Positions 1 through 11,500 of a stretch of 64,000 bases of DNA are shown piece by piece. Where the stretch lies: the NCBI GenBank assembly GCA_026225945.1, contig JAMJFZ010000165.1, forward strand, positions 2,284,001-2,348,000. The letters run 5' to 3'. Origin of the DNA: Cricetomys ansorgei. Taxonomy: Eukaryota; Chordata; Mammalia; Rodentia; Nesomyidae. Position 1 is the stretch's first letter; each line of letters starts with the position of its first letter. The notes beneath the pieces were generated by a model that was not told the DNA's origin, did no database searches, and saw only the letters and a program-made list of their open reading frames with translations. Made by a program: the position numbers and the translations under genes.

Positions 1-125
1 GGTCTCAAGAATTAAGGCTTTTGACGTGTCCGTGCTCCTGTGAGCAATGCACATTCTCTCAGGACTTTACCCACTCCCCACACTGTGCTATCGTATCTCA
101 GAACTAAGAGGCTACCTTCCCCAGT

Positions 126-1640
126 TCACTGCCAGCACAGGCCACATCTGCTCTCCACCAGGCCATAAACGTAGGTCTGAAAACCTTTACTGCAGAAGGT
201 TGTAACAACAGAGACTGTCTTGGGATGTCGTTCGGCCTTGAGTATATCCAGGAGCTCAGACAAAGTTGCTCAAGTCTGTCTCTAAGAACTTTCTTTGCCC
301 ATTGTCATAGCAATCCAGAGGGGCAGGATACAGCTCCTGGCTATGTGGTGCAGAACTTGCTTCAGAAGTGTGAGCTCACAAACACTCAGACAATGGTGCT
401 ATTAACCCTGGTCTCACTGGGATCACCAGTCCATACCTCCCTGCCACCTCTCAATGGTGGCTGGGAGTGATGGACAGAGTCTCCAAGGGGTTCTTCAGAC
501 ACATAGGAGAGACCGAAAGATTCATTCTGGAAAACAATATTGAAGTGTTTTCATGGAATTGATGGGGATAGAGATGACACTTGTCCCATATTCAGTCTTT
601 CATTATGATGGAGATCGTCCTCAGGACACTGTCTTTGGGGTCTTCCCACACAATTCGTAGGTTGTAGTCTATGACCTGTAGGTATCACAGGGAATATGGT
701 TTACCTAGTGCACAGTAGAAAACCACAGAGATGTCTGCATCAGGCAAACATGGTGCCTATAAGAGGGACTACCTACCCCAAACAAGATTCAGCAACATCC
801 CATGGGTGTCCCTGCAGAGTCCCCTGAACACCTTTCCTCAACAAGCTCACATCCAGTTCCCCAGACTTCAACACCAATGTCACATATTTCCCATCTTCTC
901 AGTCCCTTTCTGGACACACAACAACCTTTCCCACAAGAGCAATAGAGACCTGATGGTGCCTGGTCACAGGTATCTGAGCAGAGTTAATCAGCTCAGATAT
1001 GCTATGTCTTTATCAATGGTAGGTTTACCATGGCCAGGCCATGGAGGAACTACTGACTTGCAACAAGGAAGAAATGTGTTCACTGTGCTCTGGTGGATGC
1101 TCTCCATCCTCCATAACTGAGCAACTGTTTTAGGCCACCTACCAGAATGGAGTCATCATTTACAAGGAGATGCCGGAGAAAGCAGATTTCGGGGAATGTA
1201 GAAAGCAGTGTGCTTATCCACTCCTCTGAAGCTCTTCAGAAAATTTCATACTGAAATTTGTGATCCAGTCTCCCACAAGTGTGTGAAGATTCCTCATCAT
1301 CCCCAGGTAGCGTCTTTAAGAAGCCCTGACTTCTATATAAAAATCACTCAGCTATAGCTCCTACATAGAGTCTGCATCTAAAATTTTGATTATCTCTATG
1401 GCAGCGGAGATTGGTGAACCCAAAACCAACAGCTTCCTTGATTAAATGAATGGGAAACTTTCTCTGTTGGGCCTCTGGGACAAGTTAGTGACACATCCAT
1501 CAGCAATGCCACAAACAAGTTTGAGATCAGTTACCAACTTCCAATATGTATTCACCCCAAGGTTGGGAGAGGTCTCTAGTGCCTGCCTCTTTCCCCTGAC
1601 TGGGTCAGGGAAAATCTGTCCATTTTCTCTGTCCCAACCT
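126..1640 (-). pseudogene. PRAME subfamily 2 relic (exon 3 and exon 4 remnants)
   Basis: Reading leftwards, an exon 3 remnant lies at about 1640-1140 and an exon 4 remnant at 502-126. The exon 3 part still shows residues homologous to the middle of gene C (a 'LVRG..' then 'NLGVNTYWKLVTDL' stretch against 'HLGMNTDWIVLTDY' in C). It matches the plus-strand relic at 34.7-35.2 kb in sequence and order. Exon 4 has lost about 200 nt: near 345-370 the sequence jumps from the late LRR part to the early part, so the exon is about 377 nt instead of about 595. The exon 4 acceptor reads CCTAT where intact copies read CCTAG. The terminal Cys-Trp-Gln and stop are recognisable at 126-135. No exon 2 is seen upstream; a SINE with a GT repeat follows. 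This is a dead gene fragment, clearly related to genes C and C'. Confidence 0.75.
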
Positions 1641-1734
1641 TGCTCATCCACATGGAGTCCCACTTGGTCCATGGAACTGATGGCATGTAATGTGCAATCA
1701 GAGAGCGATAGATAGCAGGGATGTGGTCATACCG

Positions 1735-1739
1735 TATCA

Positions 1740-1770
<31 letters not shown>

Positions 1771-1926
1771 CTGAGTGTGTGTAGATGACTGCAGGTGCTC
1801 CTACAGAGCTGACAGCAAACTCAGATCCCTTGCAGCTGGAGTTACAGGTGGTGGTAGGCGCTGGAATCGAGCACTGGTCCCAAGAAAGAGCAGCAAGCAG
1901 CCTTACCCCTTGAGCCATCTCTCCAG
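1735..1926 (-). mobile_element. B2/B3-type SINE with (CA)n tail
   Basis: On the minus strand the element begins with the typical rodent B2 head (GGAGAGATGGCTCA) at about 1925 and continues through a tRNA-like region. It ends in a (CA)n tail, seen as (GT)n on the plus strand at 1741-1771. A related element sits at the equivalent place in two other units (32.5 and 42.9 kb), so it was present before the unit was duplicated. Confidence 0.8.
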
Positions 1927-2147
1927 GAACTCAACTCTCTGCAGAGTTTTAGACATGGGTCATGAAGCTGAAGTGTGTGAAATCTTCAAAAACCATGGGA
2001 AATTTGGTCATCATTTCCTTTGACAGGAGAAGGAAGGTGTAGAGATGCATGAGAGTCTCATTGAACTCAAGAGTAAATTAAAAGTACACTACATCCTTTC
2101 ACGCAAAACAATGTATTGAAATTTATGGAAAATTGTAATACTAACGA

Positions 2148-2204
2148 TGTAATGTACAATGTAATGTAATGTAATGTAATGTAATGTAATGTAATGTAAT
2201 GTAG
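2148..2204. repeat. (TGTAA)n pentanucleotide microsatellite
   Basis: About nine tandem copies of a TGTAA/ATGTA unit with very few interruptions, in an A/T-rich stretch between the SINE and the C-terminal relic. A TATC-rich simple stretch follows at about 2340-2395. No gene is seen between 1930 and 2770. Confidence 0.85.
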
Positions 2205-2764
2205 TGCTAAGGAAATAATATCCAGCCTGAGGGCATTCCGAAGCAAGGAAAAGAGACGTCAGAGCTGAAGAGAGGGAATACAGCATGTCCAACCCCTGTT
2301 CATGGGTTCAGTCTATAGTATAGTTCATGAAACAGAATATATCTATCTCTCTACATATCATTATCTGTATCTATATATGTATACCTATATCTCTCAGATA
2401 TTTTTGAGTTGAGCACCCAGAAGCTTGAAGCAAGCAAGAGTCATGGAGACATGGATCCTCCAAATTAGACTCTTTTGCACTTTGCAATGTCTTTCATTGG
2501 ATCTCCTTCCCTGTGACTTTGGTCTCTCATGACATAGTGCACTGGAAGACAATCTCTAACATTTTAAAAATTGCTTTTGCTGTCTAAAGGTGAGTCTACA
2601 CAGAAGACCCTAGACAGAATATGAGCCCTGTTTCTCCACGTCAATGAACCAATGGAATAATCTTCTTTACCACACGTACCTAATAGTGCTAGAATACACC
2701 TGTTCTGGATATCCTAGTGAGTAACTTGAGCCCTGCCTGTCATTTCTCCGAGTGCAGCAGTGAC

Positions 2765-3060
2765 CTCTCCTCATTTATTGGCTATAGGTACATACTGTGG
2801 ACTTCACATCGCAGACACAGAATTCAGGACAATCCAAACACATCTTACTAGTCAAGTTGATTTCCTTGGACTGTCTTATAGCCCTGAGAGTGTAAATGAC
2901 ATCAGCACGAATGTGGGGACAGCTGTCTGCAGGGATGTCACCAGTGTCATCTTTGACCTCATCAGAGCAGGTCACGTCTCCCGGGGCAGCTCTCTCAGAT
3001 TGGCAGTTCTCAGGTTCTTCAGGCTGCATATGGAAAGGGAAGTTCCTCACAAAAATGGCT
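2765..3060 (-). pseudogene. PRAME-like C-terminal exon relic (diverged type 3)
   Basis: On the minus strand a reading frame ends in ...VCTYSQ-stop near 2775. It shows a weakened version of the PRAME C-terminus: an 'IPADSCPHIRADV' block corresponds to 'ILADRFVQLSTEL' in the intact genes, followed by 'TLRAIRQ' and a Cys-containing tail. An AATAAA-like signal follows the stop (TTTATT on the plus strand near 2774). Upstream it decays within about 100 codons and has no LRR body. Sister fragments lie at 10.4, 31.5 and 41.8 kb, each next to a subfamily 1 promoter facing away. It is a relic, not a functional gene. Confidence 0.65.
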
Positions 3061-3214
3061 GCAGTGACTGGGAACAGTAGATGGTAGCAGGCAAGAGGAC
3101 ACAGATCTGGATTCCATGATCATACAGCCCTTAGTATGTGAACACCCATAGTAAATGATTCAATCAGCTTTCACACAGAGCTATGATTCAATAAATCTAC
3201 TTAAAGAACATAAT

Positions 3215-3421
3215 CCTATGGAGGATTGAATGAATGGAGCCGGAATCTCCCAATCAGATGGAACTTTTTTTGGGAGGTGGGGCTATGCAGGGAGGGTCTG
3301 AGGGAGGGGAAAGGGGTATAAAAGAGTCAGAGGAGTCGCAGAATACATCCAGTGTCCTGGGATCTGGAGTTCCTGCCTGTCCCTGCTGGAATAGGAGCAC
3401 TGTCACCAGTGTCCCGATCAG
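3215..3421 (+). promoter_or_regulatory. Gene B core promoter and non-coding exon 1
   Basis: A CCAAT box (3250-3254), a G-rich GC-like box (GGGAGGTGGGGC, about 3274-3285) and a TATA box (TATAAAAG, 3317-3324) stand in promoter order. About 25-30 bp downstream begins a short exon that ends at the donor CAG|GTAAGT (exon end 3421). The same array occurs before genes D, F, H and D' and at 10.86 kb, which supports function. No ATG starting a family protein is found in the exon, so it is taken as 5' untranslated. Confidence 0.75.
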
Positions 3422-3825
3422 GTAAGTCACTGTCCTCCATCAGGAGGCCACTGGCAGGCTAGGCAGGACTCATCACCAACTCAGCCACATTTCAAAATGC
3501 TGGATGTCAAATACAAAAAGCCAACTGGGTATTTTTTTTTTTATTTTTGAGGTTTAGGCTGAAATTCCTATGGTTTTACTGAGAAATTCCCAACATACTA
3601 GGGTTTCCTTGTTAGTCCCCTTGGTTCATTTGAGTTTTAATTTGAGACAGGGTCTCAGAAAGAAAGTCTGACCATGAGCTCAGGTCCTTATGGTTCTAAA
3701 ATGCTCCCCAGGCTCATTCCAGAAATAAAGTTAGAAGGTGTATTATAATTTAATCCCTTTGTATTCCTTTAAATACTGCTTAATGGATTCTAGTTGTATA
3801 GGTCTGTGAACTGAAATTTCCTCTT

Positions 3826-3972
3826 GCCAGGCATTTTTGATACACGCCTTTAATCCCTGAATTAGGGGCAGAGGCAGTCAAATCTCTGAATTAGAGCCCA
3901 GTCTGGTCTACAGATTGCGTTCCCTGAATGCCAGGGCTACATAGAGAAACCGTGTCTTGAAAGAAAAGTGAG
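3826..3972 (+). mobile_element. B1 SINE
   Basis: Diverged B1 (7SL-derived) element in gene B intron 1. It has the recognisable core (ACACGCCTTTAATCCCTGA, then CAGTCTGGTCTACAGA and GGGCTACATAGAGAAACC) and an A-rich, GA-rich tail. The same insertion is found in intron 1 of the related units at 11.36, 19.05, 30.5, 40.4 and 57.5 kb, so it predates the gene duplications. Confidence 0.8.
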
Positions 3973-5484
3973 AGAGAGACAGAGACAGAGAGTGAGATTT
4001 ACACTTAACTTTAGCTTAGAAATATTCCTTGGAAATCATAATAGTTTTGTGAGCACACACCAGGATCCCAGCTGGTCTGAGAACTGAGGCTTTGAGAGTC
4101 TTTACTGTGGTTTCTTAGCCTTGATCTATTTTACATGACAATGCATGAGTCTTAAATTAAAAATTTAGTAGGAGAGATCATGTACTACAAACTACCACAG
4201 ATAGGCCTGTCAATAGCCTAAGGTCTATAAATAACCTAAGTGATAGACCTGGAGACAATGGATCCCATATCCAGGATAGACACACCTGCAGGAAGAGTCT
4301 TCGTCTCTACATAAATTTAACCAAACTCAAAGAGATTGCCTGGGAACACAGCTTGGCGTTGCAGCACTTGTGTGGTGATATCAAACCCCACTATCAAACC
4401 TCCAAAACCAACACCCTTTGTGTCCTGTTTTAATTGAGATACACTAACCTGGACTAGCTCCAAGTATCTATAAACCTTAGCCTGCTATGGAATTCTCCTG
4501 ATTCTTCCTACAAAGTGCTTGCACTTCAGGCTTCTGGTGTACCTGGTGATTATGAACGGTTTTAAAAGGACAAGACAGTCATGGCAGCTAAGCAAGGAAT
4601 TCTAGCACTCCTATGAGAGACACAAGCATGGCAAGGAGTCTCTGTCACACACAGAGTTCCATTTAGGTTTGGGAGCATAGCCGGTTCCACTCAAGCTTCC
4701 TCTCTAGCCACCACTTTAGCTTAGAAAGTTACCAAAACTACATTTTCTCTCTAGTCTTTCAGCCCTAGACCCCAATGCAACATAGGAAATCCTTGTACTT
4801 GTGGCCTTCATGCACTGGCATCTCTACATCAAATTCTGCCTGTGCAGGTGCTCTCATTCACTAACATGGCTTGAGAGTTGCTTTGGGAAAGCCATTGTTC
4901 TTGTCTTGGTTTTACATTTCAACCAGAGTCTGGCTGTGCAGCCTGGTGGCCATGAGTCTTCAGTCCTGCTCCTTCAATCCATAAGTAGCACGTTAAGTCC
5001 AGATCCCCACACCTGCCTCTGAAGCCTTTAACAGTAAAGAGTAGTGTCTGGCATTTCAGAGGTCCTGGGCAGTCCTTCCCTGTCAGGATCAATCTCTGGA
5101 ATGCAGAGTCTGTGTGGTATGAGCATGTGAAGTTAGCAAAGTCACTTCTTCAAGGATTGAAAAGTTTTGATTATCATTTGTTTGAAGAAGAAAAGGTTGT
5201 TCCTGAACAACCTTTCTAAAGGGGAATGAGTTGCAGAGTTGCAGGGCTTGGTACCTGCTAGGACATCAGTTACTCTGTGCCTGTGTTGTTCTTCTGAGGG
5301 ACTCCACAGGACAAGACCCTTGAGAGTTTGGGACCACAGGATAGTACAACACTTCTCCACCATTGCCAGAGGAGCAGAGACTCTGGCCTTGGGGTGGTTC
5401 CTGGAATGGGTGAGACATGATAATTCCTTAAAAATACTCCTGCTGATTGCTTCCCCATGTCCTTCTACCTGAAGATCTGTCAGA

Positions 5485-7692
5485 ATGAGCTCCCAGGAAC
5501 CCCCAACTCTCCTGCAGCTGTCTGTGCAGAGCTTGTTGAGGAATGAGACCTTGGACAGCTCTGCTTTGCATGAGCTGCCCTGGGATCTCTACCCAACACT
5601 GCTCAAGGAGGCCTTAACTGGGAGACACACGAAGACACTGAAGGCAATTGTGGCAGCCTGGCCCTTTCCTTTCCTCAGAATAGGGGGGCTGATGACCGCA
5701 GACATGGTGATATTGGAGTCTGTGCTGGCTGGTGTAGACATGCAGCTCAAGCAAAAGTGTCACCCCAGGTGAGCAAGAACAAGGATTTCAGAATGGCTCA
5801 ACCTGGGTGTATGGAGGGGACATCTGGGCTCAGGAAGACTGGTGCCAAAGGTAGATCACAGGTGATTGCATTATCGCCTTGGAAGGCTGCAGAGGCGTGG
5901 ACAACCGTTGAGTCCTGGCAAATGTCAGTTACATAGGAGGCAATGTGGTAGAGCTTGGGGCAGATGTAGGCACAGGGGAAACAGCCTGTACCAGTGTCTC
6001 CCCAGGTGATAGGAACAGAGACAGAGAGAAGTCCAGTGTGGGGAGTGGAGGGAGGACAGGCTCCAGGAGCAGCTGAGGCAAAGAACCCTTCCCTGGCAGG
6101 TGTGATGCGCTGGGTGGAGACCCAGCACTGGAAATGTAAATGAGAAAACAGAGCATGGCAGGGAACATCTGATGTCAGGGAAACAGGGCAGAAGCTGTCT
6201 TTTGGGTTTCTACCTTTGCATCTTCTGACACGTCTGTCTTAATCTCAGGGGCCGGAAACTTCAAGTCCTCAGCCTGAGGAATGTGCGCCACGACCCCTGG
6301 GATGTACAGACTGCAAAACAAGAAGGAGAGGACTCAGCACAGAAACTGTGTACAAGGCAAGAAGGAAAACGCCTTCAGAGATATGCACTGAGGCAGCGTT
6401 TGAAGGTGGTCGCTGACTTTTCCCTTGAGTTCCAACTGGATGAAGTGCAAACATTCCTGTTGCAGTGGGCACAGGAGAGAAGAGGTTCCCTGCAGCTTTG
6501 CTGTGTGAACATGCTGACTTTGGCAGTGCCCTGGAGCACTGTCAGGGAGGTCTTGAAGGTTGTCCATCCAGAATGCCTCCAGGAGTTGGAATTGGATACC
6601 CATTGGGGTCTGTCCACACTGGCAAGGTTTGCATCTTGCCTTGGCAAGATGAGAAATCTTCAAAAGCTCTCTCTCACATTGCTCCATGAGGACTTCTTCA
6701 ACCTTGTATATACCCCAACAGAAACAGAGAAGAGAGTCACCAGGTTCATTTCCAAGTTCTCCAACTTCAATTGTCTCCAGCGTCTCTCCTTGCTTGGCGT
6801 CCAGTTTCTCAGTGGCCACATGCATCAGTTGTTCCGGTAAGTAGTGGTGGAGGCTCTGTCAGTGAGCACGACAAGCATTTTCTTTTCCCAAATACATCAG
6901 TGGGCATTAGATGTCCAGCAAGCACTGTAGTTTTCACTGTAACCACTTAGTCTTACCGTGATGGACACTGGTCAGTGTCTTGAAAGGTGTACATGAGTAG
7001 GCAGACTTCCTCAGGCAGCTCTGGGAGCTCACTTTCATCATGGTCACACTGACCTGGCTATGTGGTCCCATCTACTGTAGGTTAACCCCTTCCCTGTCAA
7101 ACTAACCTGCTTAACTCTCCTTAGGTGCCTGAAGACTCCCTTGGAGTTCCTGTCGATCACCCTCTGTGAGTTCTTACAGTCAGACTTGGAGTCTGTAGCC
7201 CAGTGTGAGAGCCTCTGTCAGCTCCAACACTTGGAATTGGGAGGTACCATTTTATCTGGTCTAAGTCCTAGGCCTCTCAGACTTTTCCTAGAGAGAGTTG
7301 CAGGCACTCTGCAGACCCTGCACTTAGAGAACTGCAAGATTGAGGACCCTCAGCTCAGTGCTCTCTTGCCTGCCTTGAGCCAGTGCTCTCAGCTCAGGAG
7401 GCTCAATTTCATTGACAATGACTTCTCCCTGGCTGTCCTAAGGGACCTTCTGTATCACACAGCCAACCTGAGCCAGCTGGGTGAGGAGCTGTATCCTGCC
7501 CCGCTGGAGTGTTATGATGCAGACTGTAATATCCTGGCAGATACATTTGTCCACATTTCTACTGAGCTCATGGACACCCTCTGCACTGTAAGGCATCCCC
7601 AGGTTGTCTCCTTTGCCACTAAAGCCTGTGTGCAATGTCGTCAGCGCTGTATCAATGACTCGGAGATCAGACTTTGTCTTTGTTGGGAGTAA
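5485..7692 (+). CDS. Gene B: Pramel1-like PRAME family LRR protein
   Basis: Three coding exons, 5485-5768, 6249-6836 and 7125-7692, join in frame with GT-AG introns (donors CAG|GTGAGC and CCG|GTAAGT; acceptors CTCAG and CTTAG) to give 479 residues, the usual family length. The N-terminal helix (PPTLLQLSVQSLL) and the 'AWPFPFL' block are typical PRAME exon 2. Exon 3 carries 'LQVLSLRNV' and 'RRGSLQLCC'. Exon 4 carries leucine-rich repeats (e.g. 'LQTLHLENCKIEDPQLSALL') and a Cys-rich end (CVQCRQRC...CLCWE). PRAME proteins are germline LRR proteins; some recruit substrates to Cullin-2 ligases, an inferred role here. Oddity: the usual acceptor before exon 2 reads CCCATG instead of CCCAGG (G to T at 5458), so splicing must use AG at 5473-5474 or 5482-5483, both upstream of the ATG. 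It is the most diverged of the subfamily 1 copies. A poly(A) signal lies at 8286-8291. Confidence 0.85.
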
Positions 7693-8300
7693 ATAGGGGA
7701 AGGCTGCTTTGATACTGTGGAATGTGTCTAGGGACAAGTATCTCATGGAGAGATCCTGCACACGTGTGTGCTGATCCTGCTCAAGGTGTTGGAAACAAAG
7801 AGGTGTTCAGGAGGGTCAGACCACAGGGTTGACGTTGCCATGGAGTCAATGTGCTTCTGAGGACAAGTGTCTGGTGGAGTCTGACAGTTCTAACTTTCAA
7901 ATTGTGGCTCCTATCAGGGCCAAATGGAACCCTTTGTTCTCTCTTAAGGAGACATTCTTCTCCTCCATTCTCTTTCTTTGTATGGCGTGTATGGCCCAGG
8001 AAGCACTAGGACTCCTGGTTCTTTCCCTCCCCTCACAGAATAATGAGGTCAGAGACAGATTCCACCAAATACAGCTTGTAGGCCCCCTGACTATCTCTGG
8101 AGCTCCTAACCTCGGACTGGCTACATGGTGATAAGGTTTCCAGAAGATGAACAGATGTTCCTCTCCTGTCCTAAGAGACTGACATTTTCTAGGATCCGCA
8201 CTACACATGTCTACTGGAGAACTGTCTATTTATTAATGAATTCCTGAGCCTAAACATTGTTCCCTGTGTGTGTATAATCAATACAAATAAAAAACCTTCT
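7693..8300 (+). other. Gene B 3' UTR and poly(A) signal
   Basis: After the stop codon comes about 600 nt of non-coding sequence homologous to the 3' flanks of D, F, H and D', ending in AATAAA at 8286-8291. No separate gene is seen. The small open frames here are not shared in frame with the sister copies. Confidence 0.6.
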
Positions 8301-8384
8301 TATTTTGCACATTTTATAGTGTTTCCTCATTGTTATCTTTATTAACATTATGGGTATCGGAAATAACTCAGTGGACAAGGGTAC

Positions 8385-8990
8385 TGTCAGGGTCAGGACA
8401 GTCGCCCTGGGCCTAAGATTCAGGTCCCTAGTATAGAAAAAGACCAAAGCAGCCAACTTTAGTCAGGCTTCTAAGAGCACCAAAATTGTATAGGCCCAAG
8501 TCAGGGGCAGTGTGACCCAGAACAGTTCCCAGAGTTAAAGAAAAACAATTTCAGTAAGAAAAACACTTTCTAAGAAAAATAAGATGGCCTTGGGCTAACA
8601 GAGTTTCCCAACATAGACAGCCCATGGCCTCGGGTTAAGGGTCTTCCCGCCCCCCACATAGACTAAGACCCTAAATTTTATATTTTCTAGGAGCCCACAA
8701 CGTTGCTATATGCCAGAACCAATCAGTTTAAAGGTTGAGTGGCCCCTACCTATCAAAGTGGGAAAACAATTTGGGGACCAATCGACTTGTACCAACTCGG
8801 TTTGTGCCTAGCAACCATTTGCACTGTAAATAAAAAGGCTTGCTTTTTGCTCCTCGGGGCTGCTTCTATCCTGGGTGTTAAAACAGTCCCAGTGCACTGG
8901 AATAAATCCTCTTGCTATTTGCATTGATATACGGTCTGTGAGTTTCTGTGGGGGTGCAGCATCCCGGTTTGGGCCTTTGGGGGTCCAACA
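8385..8990 (+). mobile_element. Solo LTR of a class I (gammaretrovirus-like) endogenous retrovirus
   Basis: About 606 bp beginning TG (TGTCAGGG) and ending CA (GGGTCCAACA), flanked on both sides by the 4-bp duplication GTAC (8381-8384 and 8991-8994), which is the target-site size of gammaretroviruses. Inside are an ACCAATCAG CCAAT box near 8718, an AATAAAAAGGCTTGC stretch near 8829, and a poly(A) signal AATAAA at 8901-8906 followed by a GT-rich region, as in class I LTRs. No gag, pol or env follows, so it is a solo LTR left by recombination. It is absent from the homologous 3' flanks of D, F, H and D'. Confidence 0.8.
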
Positions 8991-9127
8991 GTACCTGTAG
9001 GCAAGTTGAACATTCTGAGTTTGATCCATATGACTCACATGGGGAAAGTGGAGCACTGTCTCCCAAAATTGACCTCTCACCTCCAGGAGCAGGCAAATGC
9101 TCAAGTGCACAGCCAATGGGGCAGGAA

Positions 9128-9590
9128 ACCCAGGTCTGGTTGGGAGAGGTGGCCATGAGGAATGGACAGGGTCTCCAAGGGGTTCTTCAGATGCCTAGGG
9201 AGAGAACAAAAGATTCATTCTAGAAAATGATATTGAAGATTTTTGGTGAGATTGATGGGAAGAGAGATGACACTTGTCCCATATTCAGTCTGTCATTATG
9301 ATGGAGATCAGCCTCAGGACACTGTCTTTGGGGTCTTCCCACACAATTCATAGGTTGCAGTCTAAGCTCTGTGGGAATCACTGGGAATAAGGTTTACCTA
9401 GGACACAGCAGAAAACCACAGAGATGTTTGGATCAGGCAAACATGGTGCCTATAAGAGGGACTACTTACCCCAAACAAGATTCATCAACATCCCAATGGT
9501 ATTCCCGGAGAGTCCCCTGACCACCTTTCGCCATGAGCCCCACATCCAGTTCCCCGACATCAACACCAATGTCACATATTTCCCATCTAC
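9128..9590 (-). pseudogene. PRAME subfamily 2 relic (exon 4 start and intron 3)
   Basis: Closely matches 430-900 (the first relic). On the minus strand a remnant of the first about 75 nt of exon 4, with acceptor CTAG at 9201-9204, is preceded by intron 3 sequence. The rest of exon 4 and all earlier exons are gone. It is one of at least four dead subfamily 2 fragments here. Confidence 0.6.
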
Positions 9591-9599
9591 TTAATCATT

Positions 9600-10400
9600 A
9601 TTTCCTCTGACAGCTCCTGGAGGAGGAAGGTATAGAGAGACAGGGCAGAGGAAGCACAGAGAGCACTATAGGGATGCATGAGATTCTCAGTGAACCCAAG
9701 AGTAAATTAAAAGCATGTAACGTGCTCTCATGCAAAACAACTGCATTGAACCTTATGGAAAATTGTAATGCTAAGGATGGTGGAGGAAATATCATCCAGC
9801 TTGAGGGCGTTTCCAAGCAAGAAAAAGAGACATCAAACCTGAACAGAGGGAACACTGCTCTTCCAACAGCAGTTCGTGCGTTCAGTCACTATTATGGTTC
9901 ACGAAACAGAATATACCTACCTCTGTATATATTTATCTACATCTCTCAGATATTTATGCGTGTTGTACACTCAGAAGCTTGAACCCAGCAAGAGACATGG
10001 AGACCTGGATCCTCCAAATTAGACTCTTTTGCACTTTGCAATCTCTTTCCATATGTCACCTTCCCTGTGACTCTGGTCTCTCATAACTTAGGGCACTAGA
10101 AGACAATCCCTACCATTTTCAAATTGCTTTTGCTGTCCAGCGGGGAGTCTGTGCAGTAGACCTAGACAGAACGTGAACCCTGGCTCTCCATGTCAATGAA
10201 ACAACTGAACACTCTTCTTTCCCGCACATCTCTAATGATGGTTGAATACACCTGTTCTGCAGCTCCTAGTGAGGAACATGAGTCCTGCCTTTCATTTCTG
10301 AGAGTGCAGCAGTGACTGCTCCTCATTTTATGGCTAGAGGTTCATAGTGTGGTCCCTACATCTTAGACACAGAATCCAGGACAATCCAGATACATCTTCC
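9600..10400. other. Gene-free flank, diverged copy of 2020-2760
   Basis: This stretch aligns by eye with 2020-2760, starting with the TCATTTCCTCTGACAG stretch and ending with the AATGACAGG-type sequence before the C-terminal relic. The pentanucleotide repeat and the TATC stretch are shortened or absent. No gene, RNA gene or other recognisable element was found. Confidence 0.5.
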
Positions 10401-10424
10401 TAGCCAAGAAGACTCCCGTGGTGT

Positions 10425-10612
10425 GTCTTATAGTGTGTTTGCTACCTAAGAACAAGGATGGGACAGCTGTCTGCAGGGCTGTCACCAGTGTCATCTTTGA
10501 CTTCATCAGATCGGGTCACGTCTCCCGGGAAAGCTCTCTTAGGTTGGCAGTTCTCAGGTTCTTCAGGCTGCATACAGAAAGGAAGTTCCTCTCAAAAATG
10601 GCCTCAGTGAGC
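10425..10612 (-). pseudogene. PRAME-like C-terminal exon relic (type 3), shortened
   Basis: A shorter, internally deleted copy of the relic at 2765-3060; the block from about 10460 to 10610 is well conserved with it. It again lies just upstream of a subfamily 1 promoter (TATA at 10863) and points away from it. Confidence 0.55.
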
Positions 10613-10739
10613 TAGGAAGAGTAGGTGACAGCAGGCAGGAGGACACATACATGCACGTCCATGATCATACAGTCCTTAGTATGTGAACACCCATAGTAAA
10701 TGATTCAATCAGTTTGCACACAGACTATGATTCAATCAA

Positions 10740-10966
10740 CCTACTTTAAGAAACATAATCCTATGGAGGATCAAGTGGGTGGAGCCTGAATCCACCAATC
10801 AGATGGAACTTTTCTTGGGAGGTGGGGCTCTGTAGGGAGGGTCAGAGGGGAGGGGAAAAGGGTATAAAAGAGTCAGAGGAGTCCCAGAATACATTCAGTG
10901 TCCTGGAGTCTGGAGTCCCTGCCTGTCCTTGCTGGAATAGGAGTACTGTCACAGTGTCCCGATTGG
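10740..10966 (+). promoter_or_regulatory. Subfamily 1 promoter and exon 1 with no cognate subfamily 1 exons
   Basis: Same array as before gene B: CCAAT (10795-10799), a GC-like box, TATA box TATAAAAG (10863-10870), then a short exon ending at the donor ATTGG|GTAAGT (exon end 10966). Intron 1-type sequence with its B1 follows to about 12110 and then stops matching. The next coding exon downstream is that of gene C (subfamily 2), not a Pramel1-like exon. It may be an orphan, or it may drive gene C as a hybrid promoter. Confidence 0.65.
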
Positions 10967-11354
10967 GTAAGTCTCTCTCCTCCATCAGGAGGCCTCTTGC
11001 ATGCTGGGCAGGCCTCATCACCAACTCAGCCACATTTTAAAATGCTGGATGTCAAATACAAAACCCCAACTTGGGTTTTATTTTTGTTTTTGAGGTGTAG
11101 GTTGAAATTGGTTTGTTTTCAATACACTAGAGTTTGCTTGTTAGTTTCCTTGCTTCACTTGAGTTTTTACTTGAGAGAGGGTCTCAGAAAGAAAGACTGG
11201 CCTTAAACTGGGGCCCTTCTGGTTCTAAAAAGCTCCCTAGTCTCATTCCAGAATTAAAGTTAGAAGGCATACTATAATTTAATCCCTTTGTAGTCCTCTC
11301 AAAATTATTTCATGGATTCTGGTTGTGTAGTTTTGTGAACTGAACTTTCCTCTT

Positions 11355-11500
11355 GCCAGGCATTGGTGGGTACACGCCTTTAATCCCTGAGTTGAGTGGC
11401 ACAGGCTGTCAGATCTCTGAATTAGAGCCCAGTCTGGTCTACAGATTGAGTTCCTTGAATGCCTGGGCTATATAGAAAACCATGTCTTTAAAGAAAGGTG
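11355..11500 (+). mobile_element. B1 SINE
   Basis: Same ancestral B1 insertion as at 3826-3972, in intron 1-type sequence downstream of the orphan promoter. The core ACGCCTTTAATCCCTGA and the CTGGTCTACAGATTGAG and GGGCTATATAGA blocks are visible. Confidence 0.75.
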
